64,000 nucleotides of DNA from NCBI GenBank assembly GCA_937876225.1, contig CALFIC010000078.1:36694-100693 (forward strand). Direction: 5' to 3'. The DNA is from an uncultured Chloroflexota bacterium (GTDB lineage Bacteria; Chloroflexota; Chloroflexia; Chloroflexales; Roseiflexaceae). Of the stretch, positions 35,581-44,032 are shown in pieces (position 1 is the first letter of the stretch; each line of letters begins with the position of its first letter). The position numbers and the translations under genes are program-made. Under the pieces are notes generated by a model. That model was not told the origin of the DNA. It saw only the letters and a program-made list of their open reading frames with translations, and did not search any database.

Positions 35581-36585
35581 ATGGCGCCTTTGTTAGATGT
35601 CCGCAACCTAGAGACGCAGTTTAAAACACAAGACGGCGTTGTCAAGGCTGTCAACAACGTGTCGTTTTATGTGAATCGCAGTGAGACGCTTGGTATTGTG
35701 GGTGAATCTGGCTCAGGGAAAAGTGTCACGTCACTTTCACTGATGCGACTCATCCCCAGCCCACCAGGGAAAATCACTGGCGGTCAAATTTGGTTTGATG
35801 GTCAGGATTTGCTCACCCTGAGCGAAGACAAGATGCGCGAGCTACGTGGCAATCGTATCGCCATGATTTTTCAAGATCCCATGACATCGCTCAACCCGGT
35901 ATTGACCATTGGTCAGCAAATTGTTGAGTCGTTGATTTTGCACTTGAAATTATCCGCCAAAGAAGCCCAAGCCCGTGCGATTGAGCTCTTGAACATGGTT
36001 GGTATTCCGGGGTCCGCACGCCGGATCAACGAATATCCCCACCAGTTTTCGGGCGGGATGCGTCAGCGCGTCATGATTGCTATGGCTCTGGCCTGCAACC
36101 CCGAATTGTTGATTGCCGACGAGCCGACGACCGCCCTTGACGTGACCATCCAAGCCCAAATCCTTGAGCTCATCAAAAAGCTCCAAGCCGAATTGGGTAT
36201 GGCGGTGATTATCATCACCCATGACTTGGGTGTCGTGGCAGGGATGTCAGACCGCGTGATGGTAATGTATGCCGGTCGGGTTGTTGAAGAAGGCGCCACC
36301 GGCGACATCTTTAAGAATCCGCGTATGCCCTATACCATCGGTTTGCTCAAATCGATTCCCCGGCTCGACAATGTGTCAGGGAAGCGCTTAGAGCCTATCC
36401 GCGGGTTACCACCCGATTTGATTACATTACCACAGATTTGTGCATTCAGCGCACGCTGTGATTACTTCAAGGCCGGGTCATGCGATACACAGGTACCGCC
36501 GCTCCGTAGTGTTGGCGATAAACACAATGCCGCGTGTCTGTTTGACATCACGCTTGAAACAGCGGTGAACGAGGCTGTATCGTAG
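35581..36585 (+). CDS. oppD: Oligopeptide/dipeptide ABC transporter ATPase (OppD/DppD)
   Basis: A 334-residue ATPase: Walker A GESGSGKS, Q-loop IFQDPMTSLNPV, signature FSGGMRQRVMIAMA, Walker B LLIADEPTTALD and switch IIITHDLGVV. The C-terminal oligo_HPY domain (RLEPIRGLPPDLITLP, with Cys-containing CAFSARCDYF and ACLFDI) is specific to peptide and nickel importers. It pairs with the next gene to energise uptake. The ATG at 35581 has GTGGAG upstream. Permease and substrate-binding genes are absent nearby. Confidence 0.94.
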   Translation: MAPLLDVRNLETQFKTQDGVVKAVNNVSFYVNRSETLGIVGESGSGKSVTSLSLMRLIPSPPGKITGGQIWFDGQDLLTLSEDKMRELRGNRIAMIFQDPMTSLNPVLTIGQQIVESLILHLKLSAKEAQARAIELLNMVGIPGSARRINEYPHQFSGGMRQRVMIAMALACNPELLIADEPTTALDVTIQAQILELIKKLQAELGMAVIIITHDLGVVAGMSDRVMVMYAGRVVEEGATGDIFKNPRMPYTIGLLKSIPRLDNVSGKRLEPIRGLPPDLITLPQICAFSARCDYFKAGSCDTQVPPLRSVGDKHNAACLFDITLETAVNEAVS

Positions 36586-36632
36586 TGAATTTGTAAACGC
36601 AGACGCAACGCAAACAAACGGAGGAAAGCGGC

Positions 36633-37649
36633 ATGACTGCAGTCAAAACTCAAGACATTATTGAAGTAAGTAATCTAAAGATGTACTTTCCTGTGACCAA
36701 GGGCATTGTGCTCCGTCGCAAGATTGGTGATGTCAAAGCCGTTGATGGCTTAACATTTAGCATTCGCGAAGGCGAAACCCTGGGGTTGGTGGGCGAAAGT
36801 GGTTGTGGCAAATCCACCACCGGTCGCGCATTGATTCAGCTCTACAAACCAACGGAAGGTTCGGTCATGTTCCGCGGCGTCGATTTAACTAAATTGCCTG
36901 CCGAAGAAATGCGCCGCACCCGTCGCAAAGTACAGATGATCTTCCAAGATCCGTACGCATCACTCAACCCCCGTATGACCGTCGGCGATATCATCGCCGA
37001 ACCAATTCGCGTCCACAAGCTACGCCAAGGCAAGGAAGCGGTGCGTGAACGGGTCCAAGAACTCTTGGCGTTGGTTGGGTTGAACCCCTATTTCATCAAT
37101 CGTTACCCCCACGAGTTCTCGGGTGGTCAACGCCAGCGCATTGGTATCGCTCGTGCGTTGGCTGTGGAACCAGAATTTGTGGTCTGTGACGAGCCGGTAT
37201 CAGCGTTGGACGTGTCGATTCAAGCCCAAATCCTCAATTTGCTTGAAGATTTGCAAGACAAATTAGGTTTGACCTATTTGTTCATTGCGCACGGCTTGGC
37301 CGCAGTGAAGCATATCAGTGATCGTGTTGCAGTGATGTATTTGGGCAAAATCGTCGAAATTGCCGATGGTAATGCGCTCTACAAAAACCCAACCCATCCC
37401 TATACGCAAGCATTGTTGTCGGCGGTACCCATCCCTGATCCCGAAGTTGAGCGGACGCGTAAGCGTATTATCTTGTTCGGTGATGTGCCAAGTCCTTTCA
37501 ATCCACCGGCAGGGTGCCGATTTCACACTCGCTGTCCTATCGCAATTGACAAGTGCAAAAGCGAAGAGCCACCGTTGGTTGATATGGGCGATGGCCACAT
37601 GGTGTCGTGCTGGCGTATGCAAGAATCCGTCACACTGATGCAACGCTAA
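36633..37649 (+). CDS. oppF: Oligopeptide/dipeptide ABC transporter ATPase (OppF/DppF)
   Basis: A 338-residue ATPase, second of the pair. Walker A is GESGCGKST, signature FSGGQRQRIGIARA, Walker B FVVCDEPVSALD, and the switch region LFIAHGLAAVKH (His kept, Gly in place of the usual Asp). The oligo_HPY end CRFHTRCPIAIDKC is present. GGAGGAAAG precedes the ATG. It ends at a strong terminator. With oppD 47 bases upstream it forms a two-gene operon; the membrane subunits must be encoded elsewhere. Confidence 0.94.
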   Translation: MTAVKTQDIIEVSNLKMYFPVTKGIVLRRKIGDVKAVDGLTFSIREGETLGLVGESGCGKSTTGRALIQLYKPTEGSVMFRGVDLTKLPAEEMRRTRRKVQMIFQDPYASLNPRMTVGDIIAEPIRVHKLRQGKEAVRERVQELLALVGLNPYFINRYPHEFSGGQRQRIGIARALAVEPEFVVCDEPVSALDVSIQAQILNLLEDLQDKLGLTYLFIAHGLAAVKHISDRVAVMYLGKIVEIADGNALYKNPTHPYTQALLSAVPIPDPEVERTRKRIILFGDVPSPFNPPAGCRFHTRCPIAIDKCKSEEPPLVDMGDGHMVSCWRMQESVTLMQR

Positions 37650-37666
37650 ACGTAGTTTGTTTTTTG

Positions 37667-37705
37667 ATACGGATGGAACCAGTACGGTTCCATCCGTATT
37701 TTTTT
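37667..37705 (+). terminator. Rho-independent terminator after oppF
   Basis: The 14-bp perfect stem ATACGGATGGAACC / GGTTCCATCCGTAT has loop AGTAC and is followed by a T-tract (TTTTTTTG). Confidence 0.95.
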
Positions 37706-37768
37706 GTTTCACCACACTAACGACAAATGATTATGTATAATAAAAAAGGAAAAGAAGAAGGAGAGAAA

Positions 37769-39919
37769 ATGCTAGATGAGACATTTCAATTAATCCGGGC
37801 ACTACCGGGAGTGGCTGGCGTAAAAGCGACCACAAATGACCACGGTGTGGTGGTGCAATGTCGCAGTGACGCGAATGTCGTGTCGTTGCGACAGATATGT
37901 GATAATGCAAATTTAGCACTCGTTATTGAGCATGTAGAAGCCGAAATCACCCCCGAAGAAGCGGAAATTGCAGATTTGCCGCAAATGATTCGGTTTACAA
38001 TTACTTGCTTGATTGCTACGGCAATTGGTTGGATACTGGATGGTCGTGACAATATATCGTTTTGGATTCCGGCAGCGTTTTATATTGTCGCCTATGGGTT
38101 TGGTGGCTATTATAGCCTGCTCGATTCAATTGATTCACTCAAAAAACGCGAATTCGATGTCAACACCTTGATGATTGTCGCGGCCTTAGGGGCTGCGGCC
38201 ATGGGCGAGCCACGCGAAGGCGCGTTGTTGATGTTTTTGTTTTCGTTGTCAGGCACACTCGAAACCTATGCGATGGGGCGCACCCACGCCTCGATTCGTT
38301 CGTTAATTGCCATGACTCCCCGTGAAGCCGAGTTGTTGATTGCTGGCGAAACACGGATCACGTCGGTCGAAGCCATCGTCCCCGGAGATGTAGTGTTGGT
38401 GCGCCCAGGAGCCCAAATCCCCGCTGACGGATTGATTCGGGCGGGGGCGTCGACGGTCAATGAGGCATCGATTACTGGTGAGTCAATGCCCGTTGAAAAA
38501 ACCCACGGCGCCAAAGTGTTTGCCGGGACGTTGAATGGTCAAGGGGCGCTCGAAGTCGAAGTGACCGCTGATGCATCACAATCAACACTGGCCCGAATTG
38601 TGTCGGTGGTGCGTGAAGCACGCGAACAAAAAGCTAATAGCCAAGACTTCACCGATCGCGTGATTGGTGTTTATTATGCCTATGCCGTCGTGATCGTCAC
38701 GTTATTGGCCATCGCGGTTGGGCGGATATTTTTGGATGAGGCCTGGTCCGCAACGATCTATCGTGCCATGACATTGATGGTGGTGATGTCGCCATGTGCC
38801 CTAGTAATTTCAATTCCGGCTGCGTTGTTGTCGGCGTTGGCCCGGGCTGCTCGTGATGGAGTGTTGTTTAAGGGAGGGCGCCAACTCGAGGCGGCAGCGA
38901 CAATTAAAGTCGTGGCCTTTGACAAAACGGGTACATTGACAACAGGTCGTCCAGGCGTAGTCGCGATTATTCCTGTCGGTGGACCAGGGCGACTCCATAC
39001 TATGACGACGATTCCTGATACCCAAACAGTCCCTCCCGATGATCAAATGGGTGAATTAACTGCTGACCAGATGTTGCTGTTGATGGTTGCAGCGGCAGTT
39101 GAACAATCATCTGAACATCCCTTGGCACGGGCGGTTGTGTTGAGTGCTAAAGAACGTGGCTTGCCAATCCCCGAAGCGAGTGAATTCAAAGCGGTAATTG
39201 CGGCGGGTGCGACGGCGTTGGTCAATGGGCAACGATTGCGGGTTGGCAAACCAATGTTGTTTGGCATGGTGACCCCCGATGTGATGATTGAAGTCCAAGC
39301 CCAACAACGCAACGGTAATACCGTCATTGCGGTTGGCTCAGACGATGAAGTATGGGGCTTGATTGCTATCGCCGACACGATTCGTCCTGAAGCCCAAAAA
39401 GCATTGCGTGATTTGCGTGCCAGTGGCTATCGTTTGGCGTTGTTGACCGGTGATAACGAACATGTGGCCCGGGCATTAGCCAAAGATTTGGGTTTGGACG
39501 ATGTGCGCGCCGAATTATTACCCCAAGACAAAGTCGAAGCGGTGCGTGATTTGCAAACGCGCTATGGTCCAGTGGCAATGATTGGTGACGGCATCAACGA
39601 TGCGCCGGCGCTGGCGACTGCGGCCTTGGGTGTGGCTATGGGTACGGGTGGTACAGATGTGGCGCACGAAAGCGCCGACGTCGTATTGATGCGCGATGAC
39701 TTAAGCCGGTTGGCAAGTGCCTTGCATTTAGCGCGCAGTGCCCAATCGGTGGTGTTGCAAAATCTTATTTTTGCATTTGCGGTGATTGCCACATTAGTGA
39801 TTTTTACACTCAAGGGTGATATGATTTTGACATACGGGGTGATTGGTCACGAAGGAAGCACGTTGTTGGTGGTAGCAAATGGATTGCGCATGTTGATCCC
39901 GGCCCGCAACGCACAATAA
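37769..39919 (+). CDS. P1B-4-type heavy-metal-transporting ATPase
   Basis: A 716-residue P-type ATPase. Phosphorylation motif DKTGTLTTG (Asp about 385), actuator TGES (ITGESMPVEK), SEHPLARAVV (the HP motif) and GDGINDAPAL are all present. The metal-site motif in helix 6 is SPC (about 341-343) and helix 8 carries HEGST (about 694). SPC plus HEGxT defines the P1B-4 group, which exports Co, Zn or Fe(II). The first 65 residues look like a heavy-metal-associated fold (LIRALPGVAGVKATTNDHGVVVQ) without the CxxC. The ATG at 37769 follows AAGGAG; a TTG/ATG further upstream is rejected. Export of iron or cobalt is the best guess. Confidence 0.93.
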   Translation: MLDETFQLIRALPGVAGVKATTNDHGVVVQCRSDANVVSLRQICDNANLALVIEHVEAEITPEEAEIADLPQMIRFTITCLIATAIGWILDGRDNISFWIPAAFYIVAYGFGGYYSLLDSIDSLKKREFDVNTLMIVAALGAAAMGEPREGALLMFLFSLSGTLETYAMGRTHASIRSLIAMTPREAELLIAGETRITSVEAIVPGDVVLVRPGAQIPADGLIRAGASTVNEASITGESMPVEKTHGAKVFAGTLNGQGALEVEVTADASQSTLARIVSVVREAREQKANSQDFTDRVIGVYYAYAVVIVTLLAIAVGRIFLDEAWSATIYRAMTLMVVMSPCALVISIPAALLSALARAARDGVLFKGGRQLEAAATIKVVAFDKTGTLTTGRPGVVAIIPVGGPGRLHTMTTIPDTQTVPPDDQMGELTADQMLLLMVAAAVEQSSEHPLARAVVLSAKERGLPIPEASEFKAVIAAGATALVNGQRLRVGKPMLFGMVTPDVMIEVQAQQRNGNTVIAVGSDDEVWGLIAIADTIRPEAQKALRDLRASGYRLALLTGDNEHVARALAKDLGLDDVRAELLPQDKVEAVRDLQTRYGPVAMIGDGINDAPALATAALGVAMGTGGTDVAHESADVVLMRDDLSRLASALHLARSAQSVVLQNLIFAFAVIATLVIFTLKGDMILTYGVIGHEGSTLLVVANGLRMLIPARNAQ

Positions 39920-39939
39920 AATTGGAATGAGAGGGCGAG

Positions 39940-40509
39940 ATGTCGATTAAAGCAGATCGTTGGATTCGGCAGATGGCGGTAGAACATGGCATGATTGAGC
40001 CATTTGTTGACCGCCAAAAACGCGAAGGGGTCATTTCGTACGGATTATCCTCCTATGGCTATGACATGCGGGTCTCTGATGAATTCAAGATTTTCAGTAC
40101 CAGTCCATACAACACCGTAGTCGACCCCAAAAACATCGACGATCGGATTTTTCAACACTTCAAAGGGGATGTGTGCATTATTCCGCCCAATAGTTATGCG
40201 TTGTGTCACTCGCTGGAATACTTTCGCATTCCGGCAGATGTGCTGGTATTGGTGATTGGCAAATCAACCTATGCGCGGGCGGGGATTATTGTCAATGTCA
40301 CCCCAGGAGAACCAGGTTGGGAAGGGCAATGGACGATTGAAATCAGTAATTCAACCCCACTGCCCGCCAAAATTTATGCCAACGAAGGGATTGCACAATG
40401 TCTCTTTTTCCAAGGAGATGAATTATGTGAAACGTCGTATCGGGATAAATCAGGTAAATACCAAGGACAACGCGGGATTGTATTGCCACGGGTTGAAGGG
40501 ATTCAATAA
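39940..40509 (+). CDS. dcd: dCTP deaminase
   Basis: A 189-residue trimeric nucleotide enzyme that turns dCTP into dUTP for thymidylate synthesis. Signature parts: SSYGYDMRVSDEFKIF, GKSTYARAGIIVNVTP and the active-site Glu segment WTIEISNSTPLPAKIY, then NEGIAQCLFF. Length is normal (about 190). AGAGGGCGAG precedes the ATG 20 bases after the metal ATPase stop, so it may share that transcript. The monofunctional form is favoured; a bifunctional deaminase/dUTPase cannot be excluded. Confidence 0.94.
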   Translation: MSIKADRWIRQMAVEHGMIEPFVDRQKREGVISYGLSSYGYDMRVSDEFKIFSTSPYNTVVDPKNIDDRIFQHFKGDVCIIPPNSYALCHSLEYFRIPADVLVLVIGKSTYARAGIIVNVTPGEPGWEGQWTIEISNSTPLPAKIYANEGIAQCLFFQGDELCETSYRDKSGKYQGQRGIVLPRVEGIQ

Positions 40510-40516
40510 GCATATT

Positions 40517-40545
40517 TTGCCCGTTGTAATGAATTAGCGTATAAT
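40517..40545 (+). promoter_or_regulatory. Promoter upstream of the RodZ-like gene
   Basis: -10 TATAAT (40540-40545) with -35 TTGCCC (40517-40522) at 17-base spacing, just after dcd. It would give a leader of about 77 bases. Confidence 0.6.
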
Positions 40546-40627
40546 GTTCAGTATCTCATCAAAGATGCTGTGAACATGTAGTCCGATCAAGCTGTGGGTA
40601 TTGTTGTCTCGTGGAAGATGAAGTGAT

Positions 40628-41425
40628 ATGAGTGAATTAGGTGACCGCTTACGAGCGGCCCGCGAATCTCAGGGCATAAGTTTGTCACAAGCTGCTGCAG
40701 AAACGCGCATCCTGCAACGTTATTTGGTTGCCCTCGAAGAGGGTGATTACAAATACTTGCCAGGCGACGTGTATGCACGCGGCTTTATCCGCAATTATGC
40801 GCTCTATCTCAAAATTCCCGTTGAAGAATTAATTCAACTCTACCGTTACGAACGTGGTCGTACGGAGCCGATCGTGATACGACCGGCTGTGGTTGCGCCG
40901 CGGATTCGCGGGGCGGTACTTCCCAATGTGTTTGGGGTGTTTTTTGTGGTGTTGACAATCGTTGGGTTGGGGTATTTGGTGCTACGCGGCGTCGAATTCC
41001 TCAATGTACCATCCAACGCAACGAATGTCGTTGCCACAGATGCAACCGCAACGATTGCGGTAATCGCACCAACTCCCATGCCTGCAGATCCAACTGCTCC
41101 GGCTGAGCCAACTGCAGTCGTGGCACAACCAGTCGCCCAAACAGCGACCATGGCGGTGACCCCCACACTCGAAGCGCCAATCGTATTGGGTATCAAAATC
41201 GACGACGGCCAAAACCCAGGATCATGGATAAATGTCAAAATTGACAATAAATCTGTGTTTCAGCGTGTACTCAAAGCAGGAGAATCGTTGCGTTACACGG
41301 CGCAACGAACCGTATGGGTGCGGGCTGGTAATGCCTATGTGGTCACCGTCAATGTGAATGGCGTCGATCAACGTTTGAGTACGACACCGGGTGACGTGGT
41401 ATCGTTTTCTTGGCCACCGCCCTAA
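40628..41425 (+). CDS. RodZ-like helix-turn-helix membrane protein
   Basis: A 265-residue protein: an N-terminal HTH_25/Cro-like domain (about 3-70: LGDRLRAARESQGISLSQAA, GDVYARGFIRNYALYL), one membrane helix (about 100-118), an Ala/Pro/Thr-rich linker and a C-terminal DUF4115 beta domain (about 185-265: WINVKIDNKSVFQRVLKAGE). This is the RodZ layout; RodZ links MreB to the wall machinery in rod-shaped cells. It lies upstream of yajQ and rimO. RodZ-like proteins occur next to rimO in other bacteria, which supports the call. Confidence 0.88.
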   Translation: MSELGDRLRAARESQGISLSQAAAETRILQRYLVALEEGDYKYLPGDVYARGFIRNYALYLKIPVEELIQLYRYERGRTEPIVIRPAVVAPRIRGAVLPNVFGVFFVVLTIVGLGYLVLRGVEFLNVPSNATNVVATDATATIAVIAPTPMPADPTAPAEPTAVVAQPVAQTATMAVTPTLEAPIVLGIKIDDGQNPGSWINVKIDNKSVFQRVLKAGESLRYTAQRTVWVRAGNAYVVTVNVNGVDQRLSTTPGDVVSFSWPPP

Positions 41426-41520
41426 ATCGTTCGAGGCAATCCGCATGGTGTACACGAATTACATACGATATCACGCGGGGGCGCGATGTTCCCCCGCGTC
41501 GTTGTGCAAAGGAGCATCAA

Positions 41521-42018
41521 ATGGCTAGTGAGAGTAGTTTTGATGTGGTGTCAGAGTTTGATCGTCAAGAAATGGTCAACGCCATTGATCAGACCCGGCG
41601 TGAGGTGCAAACGCGCTATGATTTGAAAGATACCAATACGGATATCGAATTAAGCGACAAAGAAATCACCATCACCACCGAATCAGATATGCACTTGACG
41701 GCAATCCGCGATATTTTGCAGAGTAAGGCATTGCGCCGCAATTTATCAATTAAGATTTTCAAGTTTAATCCAGCCATTGAAGTTGCCGGTGGGCGGATGA
41801 AACAAGTGATTACCCTGCAACAAGGGTTGTCGGATGAGGTCGCCAAAAAAATCCAACGCCTCATCAAAGACCAATTCCCCAAAGTCCAAGGCCGTATCCA
41901 AGGCGAAGCAATCCGGGTAGCTAGCAAAAGCCGCGACGATTTGCAAGGCATTATCGCTGTATTGCGCGAACGCGCCGATGAATTCCCGTTGCCGTTACAA
42001 TTTACGAATTATCGCTAA
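41521..42018 (+). CDS. yajQ: YajQ family nucleotide-binding protein
   Basis: A 165-residue UPF0234 protein: SSFDVVSEFDRQEMVNAIDQ at the start, then TRYDLKDTNTDIEL, KQVITLQQGLSDEVAKKIQR and a C-terminal VRVASKSRDDLQ-like segment ending LPLQFTNYR. Some homologues bind cyclic di-GMP and influence gene expression. The ATG at 41521 follows AAAGGAGCATCAA; a longer frame from 41410 is not supported. It lies between the RodZ-like gene and rimO on the same strand. Confidence 0.95.
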   Translation: MASESSFDVVSEFDRQEMVNAIDQTRREVQTRYDLKDTNTDIELSDKEITITTESDMHLTAIRDILQSKALRRNLSIKIFKFNPAIEVAGGRMKQVITLQQGLSDEVAKKIQRLIKDQFPKVQGRIQGEAIRVASKSRDDLQGIIAVLRERADEFPLPLQFTNYR

Positions 42019-42044
42019 TAGACATACTAGGAAGACCGAACTAC

Positions 42045-43415
42045 ATGAAGGTCCACGTTATAACTCTTGGTTGTCCCAAAAATGCCGTTGACAGCGAAGG
42101 CATGACGGGCATTTTGGAATCACAAGGACATTTGTTGGTGGCAGACTCCAACCAAGCCGATGTGGTGATTGTCAATACCTGTAGCTTTATTGCGTCTGCA
42201 CGTGAAGAAACAATTAACGTGTTGACCGAAATGGCTGGTCAAAAACATGCCGGTCAAAAACTGATTGCCGCCGGTTGTATGGCCGAAAGCCATGGTGATG
42301 TAGTGCGCGCAGTTGCTGGTGTCGATGCTATCCTCGGTACCCGCGAATGGATGCGGATTGGCGAAGTCGTTGGTATGCCACCGGCGTCGGGCGTCATTGC
42401 CCCCAAGTCGCTGATGATTGATTTGCAACAAGTCGACCCTACCGCCATTGACCTCAAGGTACCAGGCGATTATGCCGACTGGCGCACTGCAGCCATGGAT
42501 CGCACGGTCAATGGTCCTTCGGCATATCTCAAAATCTCGGATGGCTGTAATTTGCGCTGTGCGTTTTGTACTATTCCGTCATTCAAAGGCGATATGCGCT
42601 CCAAACGCCCAGAAGCAATCATCCGCGAAGCAAGCCAACTCGTGGCCAAAGGGGTCAAAGAAATCGTGTTGGTGGCCCAACACCTCACCGATTATGGTCG
42701 CGATCTCGGCATGAAAGATGGTCTGGCTGATTTGCTCGACCAACTCTGTGCCGTGGTGCCGGCTGATCGTTGGATTCGCTTGATGTATGCCTACCCCCAT
42801 GGTATTACCCCACGCTTAATCGAAATAATGGCGAAATATCCGCAGATTTGCAAATATCTCGACATGCCATTGCAACATGCCCATACTGCCACGTTGCGGC
42901 GCATGCGGCGACCACCAGACATCGAACGCACCAAAACGATTATCCACGATTTGCGCGAGGCAATGCCCGATATTGCGATTCGATCAACATTCATTGTTGG
43001 TTTCCCCGGCGAAACCCGCGAGGAATTTGATGCCTTGCATGAATTCTTGGCCGAAATGACGCTTGACCGCGTCGGCGTGTTTCGCTATAGCGATGAACCA
43101 GGTACACACGCTGCCACGCTCGAGGCCAAAGTGCCGCAAAAACAAATCGAACGTCGTTGGCACAAAATTATGCAACTCCAACAAACCGTGTCACAACAGC
43201 GCAATCGTGTCTGGCGTGGCCGTACGGTGAGTATGTTGGTGGAGGGTGTGGGGAGTGACGAAGATGGCAAGCCGATTTTGGTAGGGCGATCGTTCCGCGA
43301 TGCCCCAGAAGTCGATGGGCAAGTATTTGCTCGTGGCAAAGGGACGATTGGCACGATTGTCAATGTCAAAGTAACAACCACAACCGATTATGATTTGTGG
43401 GGCACCATCGTTTGA
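42045..43415 (+). CDS. rimO: Ribosomal protein S12 methylthiotransferase RimO
   Basis: A 456-residue radical SAM enzyme. The N-terminal UPF0004 domain has TLGCPKNAVDSEGM, NTCSFI and AAGCMAE (three Cys for one [4Fe-4S]). The radical SAM triad is CNLRCAFC (Cys 168, 172, 175), and a C-terminal TRAM domain ends the protein. The LGCPKN start and SFKGDMRSK pattern separate RimO from MiaB. It adds a methylthio group to an Asp of ribosomal protein S12. It follows yajQ by 26 bases. A terminator hairpin follows. Confidence 0.95.
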   Translation: MKVHVITLGCPKNAVDSEGMTGILESQGHLLVADSNQADVVIVNTCSFIASAREETINVLTEMAGQKHAGQKLIAAGCMAESHGDVVRAVAGVDAILGTREWMRIGEVVGMPPASGVIAPKSLMIDLQQVDPTAIDLKVPGDYADWRTAAMDRTVNGPSAYLKISDGCNLRCAFCTIPSFKGDMRSKRPEAIIREASQLVAKGVKEIVLVAQHLTDYGRDLGMKDGLADLLDQLCAVVPADRWIRLMYAYPHGITPRLIEIMAKYPQICKYLDMPLQHAHTATLRRMRRPPDIERTKTIIHDLREAMPDIAIRSTFIVGFPGETREEFDALHEFLAEMTLDRVGVFRYSDEPGTHAATLEAKVPQKQIERRWHKIMQLQQTVSQQRNRVWRGRTVSMLVEGVGSDEDGKPILVGRSFRDAPEVDGQVFARGKGTIGTIVNVKVTTTTDYDLWGTIV

Positions 43416-43419
43416 CACC

Positions 43420-43454
43420 ATAAGCCCCACAGCATTCGATGCCGCGGGGCTTAT
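43420..43454. terminator. Hairpin between rimO and BlaI-type gene
   Basis: Outer stem ATAAGCCCC / GGGGCTTAT with an inner GCAT / ATGC pair. It lies 4 bases past the rimO stop, between convergent genes. Confidence 0.7.
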
Positions 43455-43477
43455 ATGAGTATTTGTTGTTTGTCCGA

Positions 43478-43897
43478 TTAAGCGACGTGATGATTGTCGA
43501 TGACTTGTCGGAGCCGCTCTAACCCTTGGGGGTTCTTGCGCACCAAAAAGTCAATCATGTAGTCAACAGCAGTATCGCTGTAGTCTGTCAACAAACCATC
43601 AAGGACTTGTTGTACTACCATGGTGACAAAGTCTTCTTCGCTTAAGGCTGGGTCATACACATAGGCCAATCCGTCACGCTGACGATTGAGCACACCCTTG
43701 TCGGCGAGCCGACTCATGGTTGTCATGACCGTGGTATAAGCAATGTCACGATTTAGGGCAAGGGCACGATGGACCTTTTTGACGGTGCTACATTTATCAT
43801 GCCAAATCACTTGCATGATATCTGTTTCTAGTGGCCCGAGCACCTTTACCAAGCCATCCTTGGCTGGGCTAAAGCGAAACCGGAGGTTCGGCGCCAT
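43478..43897 (-). CDS. BlaI/MecI-family transcriptional repressor
   Basis: A 139-residue winged-helix regulator: LGPLETDIMQVIWHDKCSTVKKVH (helices 1-2), IAYTTVMTTMSRLADKGVL (recognition helix, the family's YTTVMTTMSRL) and wing RQRDGLAYVYDPALS. A dimerisation tail follows. BlaI/MecI proteins repress beta-lactamase or other genes and are usually released by a BlaR-type membrane protease, which is absent here. The ATG at 43897 follows TGAGGAG. It faces the polyprenyl synthase gene across a gap with inverted repeats, so it probably controls itself and perhaps that gene. Confidence 0.9.
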   Translation of the reverse strand: MAPNLRFRFSPAKDGLVKVLGPLETDIMQVIWHDKCSTVKKVHRALALNRDIAYTTVMTTMSRLADKGVLNRQRDGLAYVYDPALSEEDFVTMVVQQVLDGLLTDYSDTAVDYMIDFLVRKNPQGLERLRQVIDNHHVA

Positions 43898-43926
43898 AAC
43901 GGACTCCTCAGTTAGGACATACTTTA

Positions 43927-43946
43927 CTACAGGTAGTGTACTACCA
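43927..43946. promoter_or_regulatory. Candidate BlaI-type operator
   Basis: Three alternating half-sites, ACTAC-ag-GTAGT-gt-ACTAC, make two overlapping inverted repeats (43927-43938 and 43934-43945, the second extended as GGTAGT-gt-ACTACC). The half-site ACTAC/GTAGT is the same as in known BlaI/MecI operators, though the spacing here is 2 instead of 4. It lies 30 bases upstream of the repressor start. Confidence 0.6.
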
Positions 43947-44032
43947 TATGACGCAGACAACAATCGGATTTTATGACGAAGTAATTACAAGAATTACATC
44001 TTTGATGTGCGGTATATACATTGAGGTGAGCG

